Origin: Phycisphaerales bacterium | Lineage (GTDB): Bacteria > Planctomycetota > Phycisphaerae > Phycisphaerales > UBA1924 | Assembly: GCA_016699835.1 (NCBI GenBank) | Contig: CP064987.1 | Coordinates: 124,001 to 188,000 of the forward strand | Direction: 5' to 3' | Length of the DNA stretch: 64,000 nucleotides | In this document: in pieces, positions 43,741-52,226 of the stretch | Position numbering within the stretch: the first letter of the stretch is position 1 | How the letters are laid out: each line of letters begins with the position of its first letter | The notes under the pieces: generated by a model | Database searches by the model: none | The model's input: only the letters and a program-made list of their open reading frames with translations | Told to the model about the DNA's origin: nothing | Made by a program: the position numbers and the translations under genes

Positions 43741-43782
43741 GGGAATAGGCATCTGGCATTGGGCAACAGGCATCTGGCGCGG
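43741..43782. repeat. Imperfect heptamer repeat, GGCATCT-like, six units
   Basis: Units GGGAATA, GGCATCT, GGCATTG, GGCAACA, GGCATCT and GGCGCGG. It is the same type as 34332-34366 and lies just upstream of pheS. Confidence 0.8.
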
Positions 43783-43819
43783 GGAGGAGGAAAGCGAATT
43801 ACAGAGCATCCGCACTCTC

Positions 43820-43853
43820 AAAAACAGACTCGCCCGCGGAAGTCGCGGGCGAG
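43820..43853 (-). terminator. Intrinsic terminator of the Cys-rich lipoprotein gene
   Basis: A perfect ten-pair stem, CTCGCCCGCG (43829-43838) and CGCGGGCGAG (43844-43853). Read on the minus strand it is followed within four bases by TTTTT. Confidence 0.85.
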
Positions 43854-43881
43854 CCGTTGGATCGGTGTTCAGGACGAAGGA

Positions 43882-44115
43882 TTAGTTCGTCTTGGACTCG
43901 CTGCAGCAGCCCGAGGCCTTGGCCTTGACGGCGCCCATGCTGCCCTCGGAGCAGGACGTGCCGCAATCGGCCTTGTCGCCGCAGGACGAGCCGCAGTCGT
44001 CGGCCTTGACCGCGCCGAGTGAGGCCTGCTTGGTGTCCTTGCAGTCGCACTCGCAGCCGGTGAGGGCGCCGAGGGCGAGGAAGAGTGCCGCGACGCCGAG
44101 GGTTGCCTTACGCAT
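43882..44115 (-). CDS. Small Cys-rich lipoprotein
   Basis: 77 residues. The type II signal peptide ends in lipobox LTGC. The mature part is short and holds nine cysteines (CECDC, DCGSSCG, DCGTSC, GCC), plus the repeated motif SLGAVKA/SMGAVKA. Clustered cysteines suggest metal binding or disulphide-linked structure at the cell surface; no family is recognised. The ATG at 44115 has GGAG upstream. It has its own terminator, so it is probably monocistronic. Confidence 0.75.
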   Translation of the reverse strand: MRKATLGVAALFLALGALTGCECDCKDTKQASLGAVKADDCGSSCGDKADCGTSCSEGSMGAVKAKASGCCSESKTN

Positions 44116-44149
44116 GTTCGAGACTCCGTGGTGTGATACGTTCGAAATC

Positions 44150-44177
44150 GTCCACACCCGACCATCGGGCCGTGGAC
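44150..44177 (-). promoter_or_regulatory. Bulged hairpin in the leader of the Cys-rich lipoprotein gene
   Basis: An outer stem GTCCAC (44150-44155) with GTGGAC (44172-44177) encloses an inner stem CCCGA (44157-44161) with TCGGG (44165-44169). It lies between rplQ and the lipoprotein start. A TATTAT hexamer, read on the minus strand about ten bases upstream, is a possible -10. Confidence 0.45.
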
Positions 44178-44232
44178 TTAGAAATAATACCCTTGAAACG
44201 GGGAGTTGGTTCCCGAAAGTATCTGAGAACTG

Positions 44233-44856
44233 TTAGGACTTTGCGGTCTCGCCATCTTTGCGGAGTTTGGCGGCGAAGGCCGTCCGCTTATCGGCGATGC
44301 GCCTGCGGGTGCTGGGCTTGCCGCCGATATCCGGGCCTTCCTCGTTGCCGACGAGTTGGATCACGCAGAGTTCGCCGCCGTCACCGATGCGGTGGCGGCC
44401 GAGTTTGACGATGCGGGTGTATCCACCGGCGCGATCGGCGAACTTGGGGGCGACGTTCTCGAAAATGTGCTTCACAACGCTCGGGGCCTTGCGGAGTTCG
44501 CCGTAGCGATTCCGCTCGACCTTCGAGGAATCGGGGAGCGGGAAGAAGCCGGAGGTGAACTCGCGGAGGCGCTCGACGTGCTCCTTCTCGGCGTCGGTTG
44601 CGTTCTTGGCGACATAGAGCCAGTCGAACCCGCGACGGTTGCCGCCGAGTTTCGAGGCGACGAGGCGGCGGGCGTGCAGGTCGCCGCGCTTGGCGAGCGT
44701 GATGATTTTCTCGACCATGGGCTGGACGGCCTTGGCGCGAGGGATGGTCGTGGTGATCTGCCCGTGCTCAAAGAGTCCCGCGGCGAGGTTGCGCAGCGTG
44801 CTCGTGCGGTGGGCGGTGGTACGGCCGAGTTTGTATCCGGCTTTGCGATGGCGCAT
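44233..44856 (-). CDS. rplQ: Ribosomal protein L17 with extended C-terminal part
   Basis: The N-terminal half is a normal L17 (MRHRKAGYKLGRTTAHR, then GQITTTIPRAKAVQPMVEKIITLAKRG). The second half, after an insert of about 45 residues (DWLYVAKNATDAEKEHVERL), still has the GGYTRIVKLGRHRIGDG signature followed by a charged tail. 207 residues against about 127 in E. coli. Last gene of the cluster; it lies 100 bases from rpoA, a spacer that contains a GGCTC-rich hairpin. Confidence 0.93.
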   Translation of the reverse strand: MRHRKAGYKLGRTTAHRTSTLRNLAAGLFEHGQITTTIPRAKAVQPMVEKIITLAKRGDLHARRLVASKLGGNRRGFDWLYVAKNATDAEKEHVERLREFTSGFFPLPDSSKVERNRYGELRKAPSVVKHIFENVAPKFADRAGGYTRIVKLGRHRIGDGGELCVIQLVGNEEGPDIGGKPSTRRRIADKRTAFAAKLRKDGETAKS

Positions 44857-44956
44857 GGGTCCGACTCCGAACTAACCCCCACCAAATCGGATGGGGTCGA
44901 GATAATAGGCTCTCGGACCGGTTTCGGCCCGGAGCCGTTGAAGACGAAAAACAGGC

Positions 44957-45973
44957 TCAGGCGGGGATCTCGGGCTTCTCGACGTGCATCCCCTCTGGGA
45001 GTTCCATGCCCAGGTCCAGCCCGATGTCGGCGAGTTTGCGCTTGACCTCGCGGAGGCTGGTCCGGCCGAAGGACCGCAACTTGAGCAGGTCGGCGTCGGA
45101 CTGGCTGACGAGTTGGGCGACCGTCTCGATCCGGGCCGACTCGAGGCAGTTGCTCGCGCGTACGGAGAGTTCGAGTTCCGAGAGGGACATGTTGAGTTTC
45201 CGCATCAGTTCCTCATCGACGCCCGAGATCGCGACGACCTCGTCGCTGACACGGTCCTCACCCAGGTCGAAGTACTGGATGAAGGGATTGAGGTGCTTGC
45301 GGAAGATCTTGGCGGCCTCGACCATGGCCATCTCGGGCGTGACCGTGCCGTTGGTCCAGATCTCCATGATGAGTTTGTCGTAGTTCGTGCGCTGCCCGAC
45401 GCGGGTCTCCTCGATCTTGTAGCGGACGCGCTGGACGGGGGAGTAGATCGCGTCGACGTGGATCAGGCCGATCTCCTGCTCCTCGGTGTGCATCTCGTTC
45501 GCGGGGACGTAGCCGCGGCCCTTCTGGACGTGGAACTCCATCTCGAAGTCGCGCGCGTCGGTGAGGGTGGCGATCACCAGGTCCTTGTTGAGGATGGTGA
45601 TGGCGGTGTCGGCCTGGATCATGTCGGCGGTGATGACGCCGGGCCCGCGGGCCGCGAGGCGCATCGTCTTGGGTTCGTCGCCCTCGAGTTGGACGATGAG
45701 GTTCTTGACGTTGAGGACGATGTCGGTCGCGTCCTCCATCACGCCCGGGAGCGAAGAGAACTCGTGCTGGGCGCCCTTGATCTTGATCGCGGTGACGGCG
45801 GCGCCCTCCAGGCTCGAGAGCAGCACGCGACGGATCGAGTTGCCGACGGTGGTACCGAAGCCCTTCTCGAACGGCTCGACGGAGAGGCGGCCGTACACCG
45901 TGCTCTTGAACTTGGGATCGAACTGGACCCGGCCGGGGAGTTCGAGCCCACGCCAACGGAAACGAGTGGTCAT
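44957..45973 (-). CDS. rpoA: RNA polymerase subunit alpha
   Basis: 338 residues. The N-terminal domain (about 1-230) shows GTTVGNSIRRVLLSSLEGAAVTAIKIKGAQHEF, and the C-terminal domain (about 255-325) shows ELELSVRASNCLESARIETVAQLV and LRSFGRTSLREVKRKLADIGL, which contact UP elements and activators. ATG 45973 is fixed by AAGGTG upstream. rpsD, often located before rpoA, is not present. Confidence 0.96.
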   Translation of the reverse strand: MTTRFRWRGLELPGRVQFDPKFKSTVYGRLSVEPFEKGFGTTVGNSIRRVLLSSLEGAAVTAIKIKGAQHEFSSLPGVMEDATDIVLNVKNLIVQLEGDEPKTMRLAARGPGVITADMIQADTAITILNKDLVIATLTDARDFEMEFHVQKGRGYVPANEMHTEEQEIGLIHVDAIYSPVQRVRYKIEETRVGQRTNYDKLIMEIWTNGTVTPEMAMVEAAKIFRKHLNPFIQYFDLGEDRVSDEVVAISGVDEELMRKLNMSLSELELSVRASNCLESARIETVAQLVSQSDADLLKLRSFGRTSLREVKRKLADIGLDLGMELPEGMHVEKPEIPA

Positions 45974-46131
45974 GTGAGAATCACCTTCCCAGCGACTCGG
46001 CCGCACGAGGGCGGCAGGCCTGAAACCCCGGGGTCACGGCGAATTGCACCCGGCTGGGACGAGCGCGATGCCTTCTGCACCCAGAGCAATAAACCCCGCA
46101 CACGAAACGTGTGTGAGGTGACGAAAACGAC

Positions 46132-46506
46132 TTAGACGCGGCGACGCTTGGCGGGGCGGCATCCGTTGTGGGGTACGGGCGTGTGGTCCTCGAGAGCCGT
46201 CACGCGGAGGCCTGTAGAGACCAGGCCGTTGACCGCGGACTCGCGACCCGAGCCGGCGCCGTTGATGCGGACCTCGATCTCGGACATGCCCATCTTGCGG
46301 GCCTTGGACCCGGCGGACTCTCCCGCGCGGGTGGCGGCGAAGGGTGTGCTCTTTCGCGCGCCCTTGAAGCCCATGGTGCCGGCCGAATCCCAGCAGACCG
46401 TCTCGCCGTTCATGTCGGTGAGGGTCACGATGGTGTTGTTCTGGGTGGCACGAATGTGCGCGATGCCGCGCACGACGTTCTTGCGGACTTTGGCTTTCTT
46501 GGCCAT
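46132..46506 (-). CDS. rpsK: Ribosomal protein S11
   Basis: 124 residues; HIRATQNNTIVTLTDMNGETVCW, AGTMGFKGARKSTPFAA and the C-terminal HNGCRPAKRRRV are typical. A good ribosome-binding site GGAGG precedes the ATG at 46506. The spacer to rpoA (158 bases) has a CACACG/CGTGTG hairpin and no gene for S4. Confidence 0.97.
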   Translation of the reverse strand: MAKKAKVRKNVVRGIAHIRATQNNTIVTLTDMNGETVCWDSAGTMGFKGARKSTPFAATRAGESAGSKARKMGMSEIEVRINGAGSGRESAVNGLVSTGLRVTALEDHTPVPHNGCRPAKRRRV

Positions 46507-46596
46507 GGATTCCTCCGCGGATCACTCGGCCCGCGATGGGCCGTCCCCGCATGTCGATCGATTCGCCCGGCGACCACCGCCGAACGACAGATTCAC

Positions 46597-46977
46597 TTAC
46601 TTCGCCTTGACGCCCTTCTTGCCGGCGACGGTCTTCTTGCGCCCCTTCCGCGTGCGGGCGTTGGATTGTGTGCGCTGCCCACGGCAGGGAAGGCCCTTGC
46701 GGTGGCGGTCGCCACGGTACGAGCGGATGTCCTTCAGGCGCTGCACGTTCTGCTGCACCTGGCGACGCAGGGCGCCCTCGACGACGTAACTGGTGTCAAG
46801 GATCGCGTTGATCTGGGCGAGTTTCTGCTCGTCCACATCGCTGGCGCGGGTGTTGCCATCCACGCCGGCCTCCGCGAGGATGTCGGCGGCGAACTTCTCG
46901 CCGATGCCATGGATGTACTGGAGGGCGTAGAGGATCTTCTTGCGATCCGGAACGTCGATACCTGCGATACGCGGCAC
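46597..46977 (-). CDS. rpsM: Ribosomal protein S13
   Basis: 126 residues. PRIAGIDVPDRKKILYALQYIHGIG and the tail SYRGDRHRKGLPCRGQRTQSNARTRKG are diagnostic. The start is a GTG (46977), supported by AAGGAG eight bases upstream; such a rare start may set its expression. Confidence 0.97.
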   Translation of the reverse strand: MPRIAGIDVPDRKKILYALQYIHGIGEKFAADILAEAGVDGNTRASDVDEQKLAQINAILDTSYVVEGALRRQVQQNVQRLKDIRSYRGDRHRKGLPCRGQRTQSNARTRKGRKKTVAGKKGVKAK

Positions 46978-47002
46978 GTGACTCTCCTTGGGGGCGAGGG
47001 GC

Positions 47003-47119
47003 TTAGCCCTGGACCTGCTTGTGCTTGGGCTCGGTCTTGCAGATCACCCGGATCTTGCCCTTCCGGCGGACGATCTGGCAACCCGGACAGATTCTCTTGA
47101 CGCTGGCTTTGACCTTCAT
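47003..47119 (-). CDS. rpmJ: Ribosomal protein L36
   Basis: 38 residues, MKVKASVKRICPGCQIVRR at the start. Cys 11, Cys 14, Cys 27 and His 33 form the zinc site, so this is the zinc-binding form. It is too short for a usual gene search but lies in the expected place between infA and rpsM. Confidence 0.93.
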   Translation of the reverse strand: MKVKASVKRICPGCQIVRRKGKIRVICKTEPKHKQVQG

Positions 47120-47271
47120 GGGAAACACCTTTGGTGGTGAGATTTCGGGTCGAGATAGTAGCCCCGGGCCTGCGCAGAGTCACGCCCGAATACGGGCACA
47201 ACTCGGCAAACTCGAGACCAGAAAGGCCTGGATAGGCCACGGGTAGATCCAGACTGGCCTGAATGTTGGAC

Positions 47272-47496
47272 CTAGTACCGGAACGTGATCCGGGCCTTGG
47301 AGAGGTCGTAGGGGCTCATCTCGACCATCACCCGGTCCCCCGGGAGGATCTTGATGTAGTGCATGCGCATCTTGCCGGAGACGTAGGCGAGGACCTCGGT
47401 CTTCTGCTCGTTGGGGAGGCGGACCTTGAACATGGCGTTCGGGAGGGCCTCGATCACCTCCGCCTCGAACGAGAACTTGTCATCCTGCTTGGCCAT
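47272..47496 (-). CDS. infA: Translation initiation factor IF-1
   Basis: 74 residues with the S1-like fold: FEAEVIEALPNAMFKVRLPNEQ, VLAYVSGKMRMHYIKILPGDRV and ARITFRY. ATG 47496 is the family start; a longer frame upstream is not credible. A GGCCT/AGGCC mini-hairpin with a short T-run lies after the stop (47225-47238). Confidence 0.96.
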   Translation of the reverse strand: MAKQDDKFSFEAEVIEALPNAMFKVRLPNEQKTEVLAYVSGKMRMHYIKILPGDRVMVEMSPYDLSKARITFRY

Positions 47497-47642
47497 ACCG
47501 GGTACAGATGCTCCGTCTACGAACACCGCGTTCCGACCGGGCACGCGCCCGTCCGGAGAGTGGTTGGAAAATGGTCGGACAAGCATACGCCTGCCGAGGG
47601 GAGAAGGCCCCAGTGGTCAATGAGACGGGTCGGGAACACGAC

Positions 47643-49037
47643 TCACGTGGTCGAGACCCCGGCCAGGCGAGGGCCGTCGTCGTCACCACCCGAGAGGAAC
47701 CCGGCGTAGTTGCGCATGAGGAGGTTCGCCTCGATGCGTTGGAGCATGTCGAGCGCGACCGAGACCACGATGAGCAGGCCCGTCCCGCCGAGGAACTGGG
47801 TCACGATCATGTTGATGTTGAAACTCTTGTAGACAACGACGGGGATGACGGCGACCAGCCCGAGGAAGGCCGCACCGACGTAGGTGATGCGTGTCATCAC
47901 GGTGTCGAGATATTCCGCCGTACGCGGGCCGGGACGCAGGCCGGGGATGAATGCGCCGCTCTCTTTGAGTTGCTTGCTCATGTCCTCGGGGTTGAACTGG
48001 ACGTTGATCCAGAAGTAGGAGAAGAAGTAGATGAGGAGGAGTTCGAGGACGATGTAGACGAACTGTCCCTGGGCGAGCGCGTCGCTGAAGAAGAACATCA
48101 GGTTCTTGATCCAGGGCGCGATGTCCATGGTCTGCGTCTGGGTCTTGAGTTGGGCGAAGATCACCGAGGGGAAGATCATCAGTGAACTGGCGAAGATGAT
48201 CGGCATCACGCCACCGTGGTTCACGCGGAGGGGGAGGTAGCTCTTCTGTCCGCCGAAGACGCGCCGGCCTCGCGTGTGCTTGGCCTGCTGGATCGGAATT
48301 CGACGCTGCGCAACGGTCATCAGCACGGTGGCGGCGACGATCCCGACAAAGCCGGCCACCAGGCACACCAGGCCAAGCCAACCCATCTTGCCCTCTTCAC
48401 CGGGCTGGAAATCGGCCATGAGCAACTTGGCGGCGGCGGGCATGCTGGTGAGAATACCGGCCATGATGAGCAGCGAGACGCCGTTGCCGATCCCGAACCG
48501 ATCGATCTGCTCGCCCAGCCACATGAGGAACATCGTTCCGCCGACCATGGCGGTGACGGCCATCACCCACCACAACGGGTTCGATGAGGCCATGGGATAG
48601 ATCATGCCTTGACTGTTCAGGAAGGCGAGGTATCCGATGCTCTGGAAGATGCTGAGGAGGACCGTCGCGTAGCGTGTCCACTCCATGATCTTCTGGCGCC
48701 CGACTGGACCTTCTTCCTGCAGGCGTTTGAGGGCCGGGAGGACCGAGGCGAGCAACTGGAAGATGATCGATGCCGTGATGTAGGGCATGATGCCCAGCCC
48801 GAAGATCGTCGAGCGGTCGAGCGTCCCGCCGGAGAACATCGAGACGAACTGTGCGGCCCTGGCGAGCGCTCCGCCCGACTGCGACTCGTGCGCCATCGAC
48901 TTGACGATCTCGGAGTAGTTCGCGCCGGGCATGGGGATCCAACTCCCGATGCGGAAGACGGCGAGCATGCCGAGCGTGAAGAGAATTTTGTTCCGCAGTT
49001 CCGGGACGCGGAAGACGTTGATCAACGTCTTGAGCAT
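47643..49037 (-). CDS. secY: Protein translocase subunit SecY
   Basis: 464 residues, ten membrane spans. Seen: the N-terminal RNKILFTLGMLAVFRIGSWIPMPG, the plug-region MFSGGTLDRSTIFGLGIMPYITASII, the cytoplasmic loop KSYLPLRVNHGGVMPIIFASSL and MSKQLKESGAFIPGLRPG. This is the housekeeping Sec channel. It has a terminator upstream (49171-49193), so it may be expressed apart from rplO. adk and map, often next to it, are absent. Confidence 0.97.
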   Translation of the reverse strand: MLKTLINVFRVPELRNKILFTLGMLAVFRIGSWIPMPGANYSEIVKSMAHESQSGGALARAAQFVSMFSGGTLDRSTIFGLGIMPYITASIIFQLLASVLPALKRLQEEGPVGRQKIMEWTRYATVLLSIFQSIGYLAFLNSQGMIYPMASSNPLWWVMAVTAMVGGTMFLMWLGEQIDRFGIGNGVSLLIMAGILTSMPAAAKLLMADFQPGEEGKMGWLGLVCLVAGFVGIVAATVLMTVAQRRIPIQQAKHTRGRRVFGGQKSYLPLRVNHGGVMPIIFASSLMIFPSVIFAQLKTQTQTMDIAPWIKNLMFFFSDALAQGQFVYIVLELLLIYFFSYFWINVQFNPEDMSKQLKESGAFIPGLRPGPRTAEYLDTVMTRITYVGAAFLGLVAVIPVVVYKSFNINMIVTQFLGGTGLLIVVSVALDMLQRIEANLLMRNYAGFLSGGDDDGPRLAGVSTT

Positions 49038-49170
49038 GGTTCGAACGGCCCTTTCCGATGACGACCCGGCGTGTGTGGCTCAGCGCGATGCGACCGGGCA
49101 ATGGCCAAGCCGGGTGGGATGGTATGAGTTGGGATGCCGACGAGTGAGCGTGGAGAGCGTGAGTCCCAAG

Positions 49171-49193
49171 AAAAACCCGAGCGTGTGCTCGGG
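49171..49193 (-). terminator. Terminator-like hairpin between rplO and secY
   Basis: Stem CCCGAGC (49176-49182) and GCTCGGG (49187-49193) with a GTGT loop; on the minus strand the stem is followed by TTTTT. An outer CCAAG/CTTGG pair flanks it. It stands in the 219-base spacer after rplO. Confidence 0.8.
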
Positions 49194-49256
49194 CTTGGAG
49201 TGGGCGATGGTAGGCGTTCGGTCGGTTGGGAGCGAGTTTCTATCGCAGGCCGCGTG

Positions 49257-49841
49257 TTACTCGGACGCGGCGGCGACGGCCTTGACCTTCACCGGACGAT
49301 TGAGTTTCTTGGTGAGTTTCTTGGGAGTCTTGTCTTCGGAGTTGCGATCGATCCCGCGGACGACGTCGCGCCGCGTGCCGGTCTCTTTGACCGAGCCGCC
49401 GGCATCGACGATGAGCTTGCGAGCCGGGGCGGAGACGCGCGAGGCCTCGACCTGGAGTTTGGCCTTGAGGCCCTGCTTCTTGTCGATGTTGCCGAGGATC
49501 TTGAGGTCGCGGCTGTCGTCGCGGACGAGGCCGGCCTTGATGAGCGAGGCGGTGTTGATCGCGCCGCCCTTCTGGAAGTCGGGGTGGGCGACGATGTCGC
49601 TCAGGTTGACGGTCCAGAACTGGGTCTTGAACTGGGCGTTGGTGAAGCCGAACTTTGCGAGGCGGCGGAAGTATGGCATCTGCCCGCCCTCGAAGGCCTT
49701 CTTGGCGGCGTTGCCGCTGCGGCTGCCCGCGCCCTTGTTGCCTCGGCCCGACTGCTTGCCGTGGCCGCTGCCCTCGCCCCGGCCGACGCGCTTGCGCGCC
49801 TTGTATCGGCCTGCTTTGGCGGTGATTTCATGGATCATCAT
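49257..49841 (-). CDS. rplO: Ribosomal protein L15 with C-terminal extension
   Basis: 194 residues. The N-terminal loop RKRVGRGEGSGHGKQSGRGNKG and GGQMPYFRRLAKFGF are typical. About 40 residues past the normal end are Lys/Val-rich (DKTPKKLTKKLNRPVKVKAV). rpmD (L30), normally before rplO, is absent from the 54-base spacer. The start could be either of two adjacent ATG codons (49841 or 49838). Confidence 0.96.
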   Translation of the reverse strand: MMIHEITAKAGRYKARKRVGRGEGSGHGKQSGRGNKGAGSRSGNAAKKAFEGGQMPYFRRLAKFGFTNAQFKTQFWTVNLSDIVAHPDFQKGGAINTASLIKAGLVRDDSRDLKILGNIDKKQGLKAKLQVEASRVSAPARKLIVDAGGSVKETGTRRDVVRGIDRNSEDKTPKKLTKKLNRPVKVKAVAAASE

Positions 49842-49895
49842 GGGACTTCACTCCGACTCGTAAATGCTGTGTGACTGTGAATCGATGTAGAGGCG

Positions 49896-50627
49896 TTAGT
49901 ACTGGGACTCGCCCGAGGCCGGCGCCGCGCCCTCGGCGGGAGCCTGCGCGGCAGCCTCGGCGGCTTGAGGAGCGCCGCCACGACGACCGCCCCCACCACC
50001 ACCCGGACCACCGCGACGACCGCCGCGGCCGCCACGACGCTCCTGGCCGACGGTATTGACCGGGCCCTTCTTCTCGCGCTTGACGTTCGTCGAAGGCATG
50101 AAGCGCTTCCCTCGCTCGATCTTGACCTCAATGTCCGTCTGGCCCAGATCCTGGCGACGCAGCGAGGCGACATCGGCTGCGACTCGGAGTTGCTCCAGGC
50201 CATCGAAGACGGCCTTGACGCTGTTGCGCTTGTTGGTCGAGCCGAAGCACTTCGTCAGGCAATCGGTGACGCCCGCCATCTCGAGGATGGCGCGGACCGT
50301 GCCGCCGGCGACGACGCCCGTGCCCGGCGAGGCGGGGATCAAACGGACCTGCGACGCGGCGAACTTCCCCTGCACTTCGTGCGGGATCGTCGTGCCGACC
50401 ATGGGGATCTCCACCATGGCCTTGCGGGCGTACTTCTGGGCCTTTTCCACGGCGGCGGGAACTTCGTTCGATTTCCCGTAGCCGAAGCCGACCTTGCCGC
50501 GGCGATCGCCCACGATGACGAGGGCGCCGAAACTGAATCGGCGGCCGCCCTTCACGGTGGTCGAGGTGCGGTCGACGGCGAGGGTCGTGGACTCGATATG
50601 AGATGATTCGTCGAGGATCTCAGGCAT
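49896..50627 (-). CDS. rpsE: Ribosomal protein S5 with Gly/Arg-rich tail
   Basis: 243 residues. Core: TTVKGGRRFSFGALVIVGD, GKVGFGYGKSNEVPAAVEKA and PGTGVVAGGTVRAILEMAG. About 50 residues after the core form a tail rich in GGRGG and then Ala/Pro (GRRGGPGGGGGG), resembling an RGG-type RNA-binding tail. Confidence 0.95.
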   Translation of the reverse strand: MPEILDESSHIESTTLAVDRTSTTVKGGRRFSFGALVIVGDRRGKVGFGYGKSNEVPAAVEKAQKYARKAMVEIPMVGTTIPHEVQGKFAASQVRLIPASPGTGVVAGGTVRAILEMAGVTDCLTKCFGSTNKRNSVKAVFDGLEQLRVAADVASLRRQDLGQTDIEVKIERGKRFMPSTNVKREKKGPVNTVGQERRGGRGGRRGGPGGGGGGRRGGAPQAAEAAAQAPAEGAAPASGESQY

Positions 50628-50685
50628 GGCTTTGCTCAGCGCGAGGCGTTCGTGATCGTGGTGCGATCCGTGGTGATTCGTGTCC

Positions 50686-51051
50686 TTAGAACTTCAGGCC
50701 GGCCTTGCGGGCGCCCTCGGCCAGGGCCTTGACTCGACCGTGGAAGCGGAAGCCGCCACGATCGAAGGCGACGTCGGTGATGCCCTTCTCCTTCGCACGC
50801 TTGGCGAGGAGTTCCCCCACTTTCGCGGCGGCGGCGGCGTTGCCGGTCTTCTTGTCCAACTTCAGATCCGTGTCCGATGTGGACGCGGCGACGATGGTGT
50901 GCCCCTTGAGGTCGTCGATGACCTGGGCATACATGTGGTTGAGCGACTTGAAGACGGCGAGGCGCGGGCGCTCGGCGGTCCCGGAGACCCGCTTGCGGAT
51001 GCCGATCTTGCGGCGTGCTCGGCGGACGGATTTGTTCGTGCTCTTGTCCAT
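50686..51051 (-). CDS. rplR: Ribosomal protein L18
   Basis: 121 residues. RRARRKIGIRKRVSGTAERPRLAVFKSLNHMYAQVIDD and AFDRGGFRFHGRVKALAEGARKAGLKF mark the 5S-rRNA-binding protein. Confidence 0.97.
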   Translation of the reverse strand: MDKSTNKSVRRARRKIGIRKRVSGTAERPRLAVFKSLNHMYAQVIDDLKGHTIVAASTSDTDLKLDKKTGNAAAAAKVGELLAKRAKEKGITDVAFDRGGFRFHGRVKALAEGARKAGLKF

Positions 51052-51090
51052 GGTGGAACTCGTGTGCTTTCTGGCGTGTGATCCGGCGGC

Positions 51091-51633
51091 TTACGAGCCG
51101 AACTGCTTGCCCTGCTTGCGGCGGATGGTCTCGGTGGTGTACTTGATCCCCTTGCCGTTGTACGGCTCGGGCTTGCGGAGGGACCGAACAGAGGCGGCGA
51201 ACTGGCCGACGGCCTGCTTGTCGAACCCGGCAACCTTCACGAGTTGCTTGTCGACGGTGACGTTGAGGCCCGTGGGAATCGGAACGGTCAGCGTGTTGGC
51301 GAAGCCGACGGTGAGTTTGAGGGCCTTGCCGGCGAGGGCCGCTGTCCAACCAACGCCGACGACTTCCAGGGTCTTCTCGTAGCCCTTGGTGACGCCCTCA
51401 ACCATGTTTCGGATGTGGGCGCGGGTCGTGCCCCAGTGGGCGCTCGACTCGCCGGTCTTGTCGTTCGACTCGACGACGACGGACTTCTCGCTCTCGGCCC
51501 AGGTGACCTTCACCGATGGATGGACGTTGAGGTCGAGTTTGCCCTTGGGCCCCTCGACGGTGACCTTCTGGCCCGCGACGTTGATCTTCACGCCGGCGGG
51601 GATGGTGACGGGTTTCTTTCCGATTCGAGACAT
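51091..51633 (-). CDS. rplF: Ribosomal protein L6
   Basis: 180 residues. SRIGKKPVTIPAGVKINVAG at the start and VRSLRKPEPYNGKGIKYTTETIRRKQGKQ at the end are diagnostic. Normal length. Confidence 0.97.
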   Translation of the reverse strand: MSRIGKKPVTIPAGVKINVAGQKVTVEGPKGKLDLNVHPSVKVTWAESEKSVVVESNDKTGESSAHWGTTRAHIRNMVEGVTKGYEKTLEVVGVGWTAALAGKALKLTVGFANTLTVPIPTGLNVTVDKQLVKVAGFDKQAVGQFAASVRSLRKPEPYNGKGIKYTTETIRRKQGKQFGS

Positions 51634-51745
51634 GGTCGTCGTGCTCCTACGCGTGCGGCTCTCGGGTGGTGCCCGGCTTCCGCGTGATGTGTTTCGTCAG
51701 TTCTGTTTCGATGCGTGTTCGATGGCTGCTTCGTGTGGATGGTGT

Positions 51746-52144
51746 TTATTCAACGGTGCAGAGGAGTTCGCCGCCGACGCGTTGCTCGCGGCACTTGCGG
51801 TCGCTCAGGACGCCTCGGCTGGTGGAAACGATGGAGATGCCCAGGCCCTGCATGGTGCGGGGGAGGCTGTCGATGTCGGAGTACTTGCGGCAGCCGGGCT
51901 TGCTGACGCGGGTGAGACGGTGGAGGACGATCTCGCCGCGCGGGCCGTAGCGCAGTTTGAGACGGAGGAGTCCCTGACGCCCGTCGTCGACGACGTCGTA
52001 ACTCTCGATGAATCCCTCGTCCTTGAGGACGTCCGCGATGCCGCGGCAGACCTTGCTGTTGATGCAGTTCACGGTCTTGCTCTTGTTCCGCGCGGCGTTG
52101 CGGATGCGGGTGAGCATGTCGGAGATGAGGTCGCTGGTCGCCAT
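51746..52144 (-). CDS. rpsH: Ribosomal protein S8
   Basis: 132 residues. DLISDMLTRIRNAARNKSKTV and STSRGVLSDRKCREQRVGGELLCTV are typical. In many bacteria S8 represses the spc operon by binding near rplE; no such site was tested here. Confidence 0.97.
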   Translation of the reverse strand: MATSDLISDMLTRIRNAARNKSKTVNCINSKVCRGIADVLKDEGFIESYDVVDDGRQGLLRLKLRYGPRGEIVLHRLTRVSKPGCRKYSDIDSLPRTMQGLGISIVSTSRGVLSDRKCREQRVGGELLCTVE

Positions 52145-52226
52145 GGTTCGTTCTTCTCTGCGTGTCGTCCGCGGGTGAGGCGGGCGGTGGTTCGATCGTG
52201 TGAGCGTCCGGTGTCGTCGGGGCCGA

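Noticed and set aside
46098..46115. CACACG/CGTGTG hairpin before rpoA as a terminator
   Set aside because: On the sense strand the stem is followed by G-rich sequence and only three T in a row.
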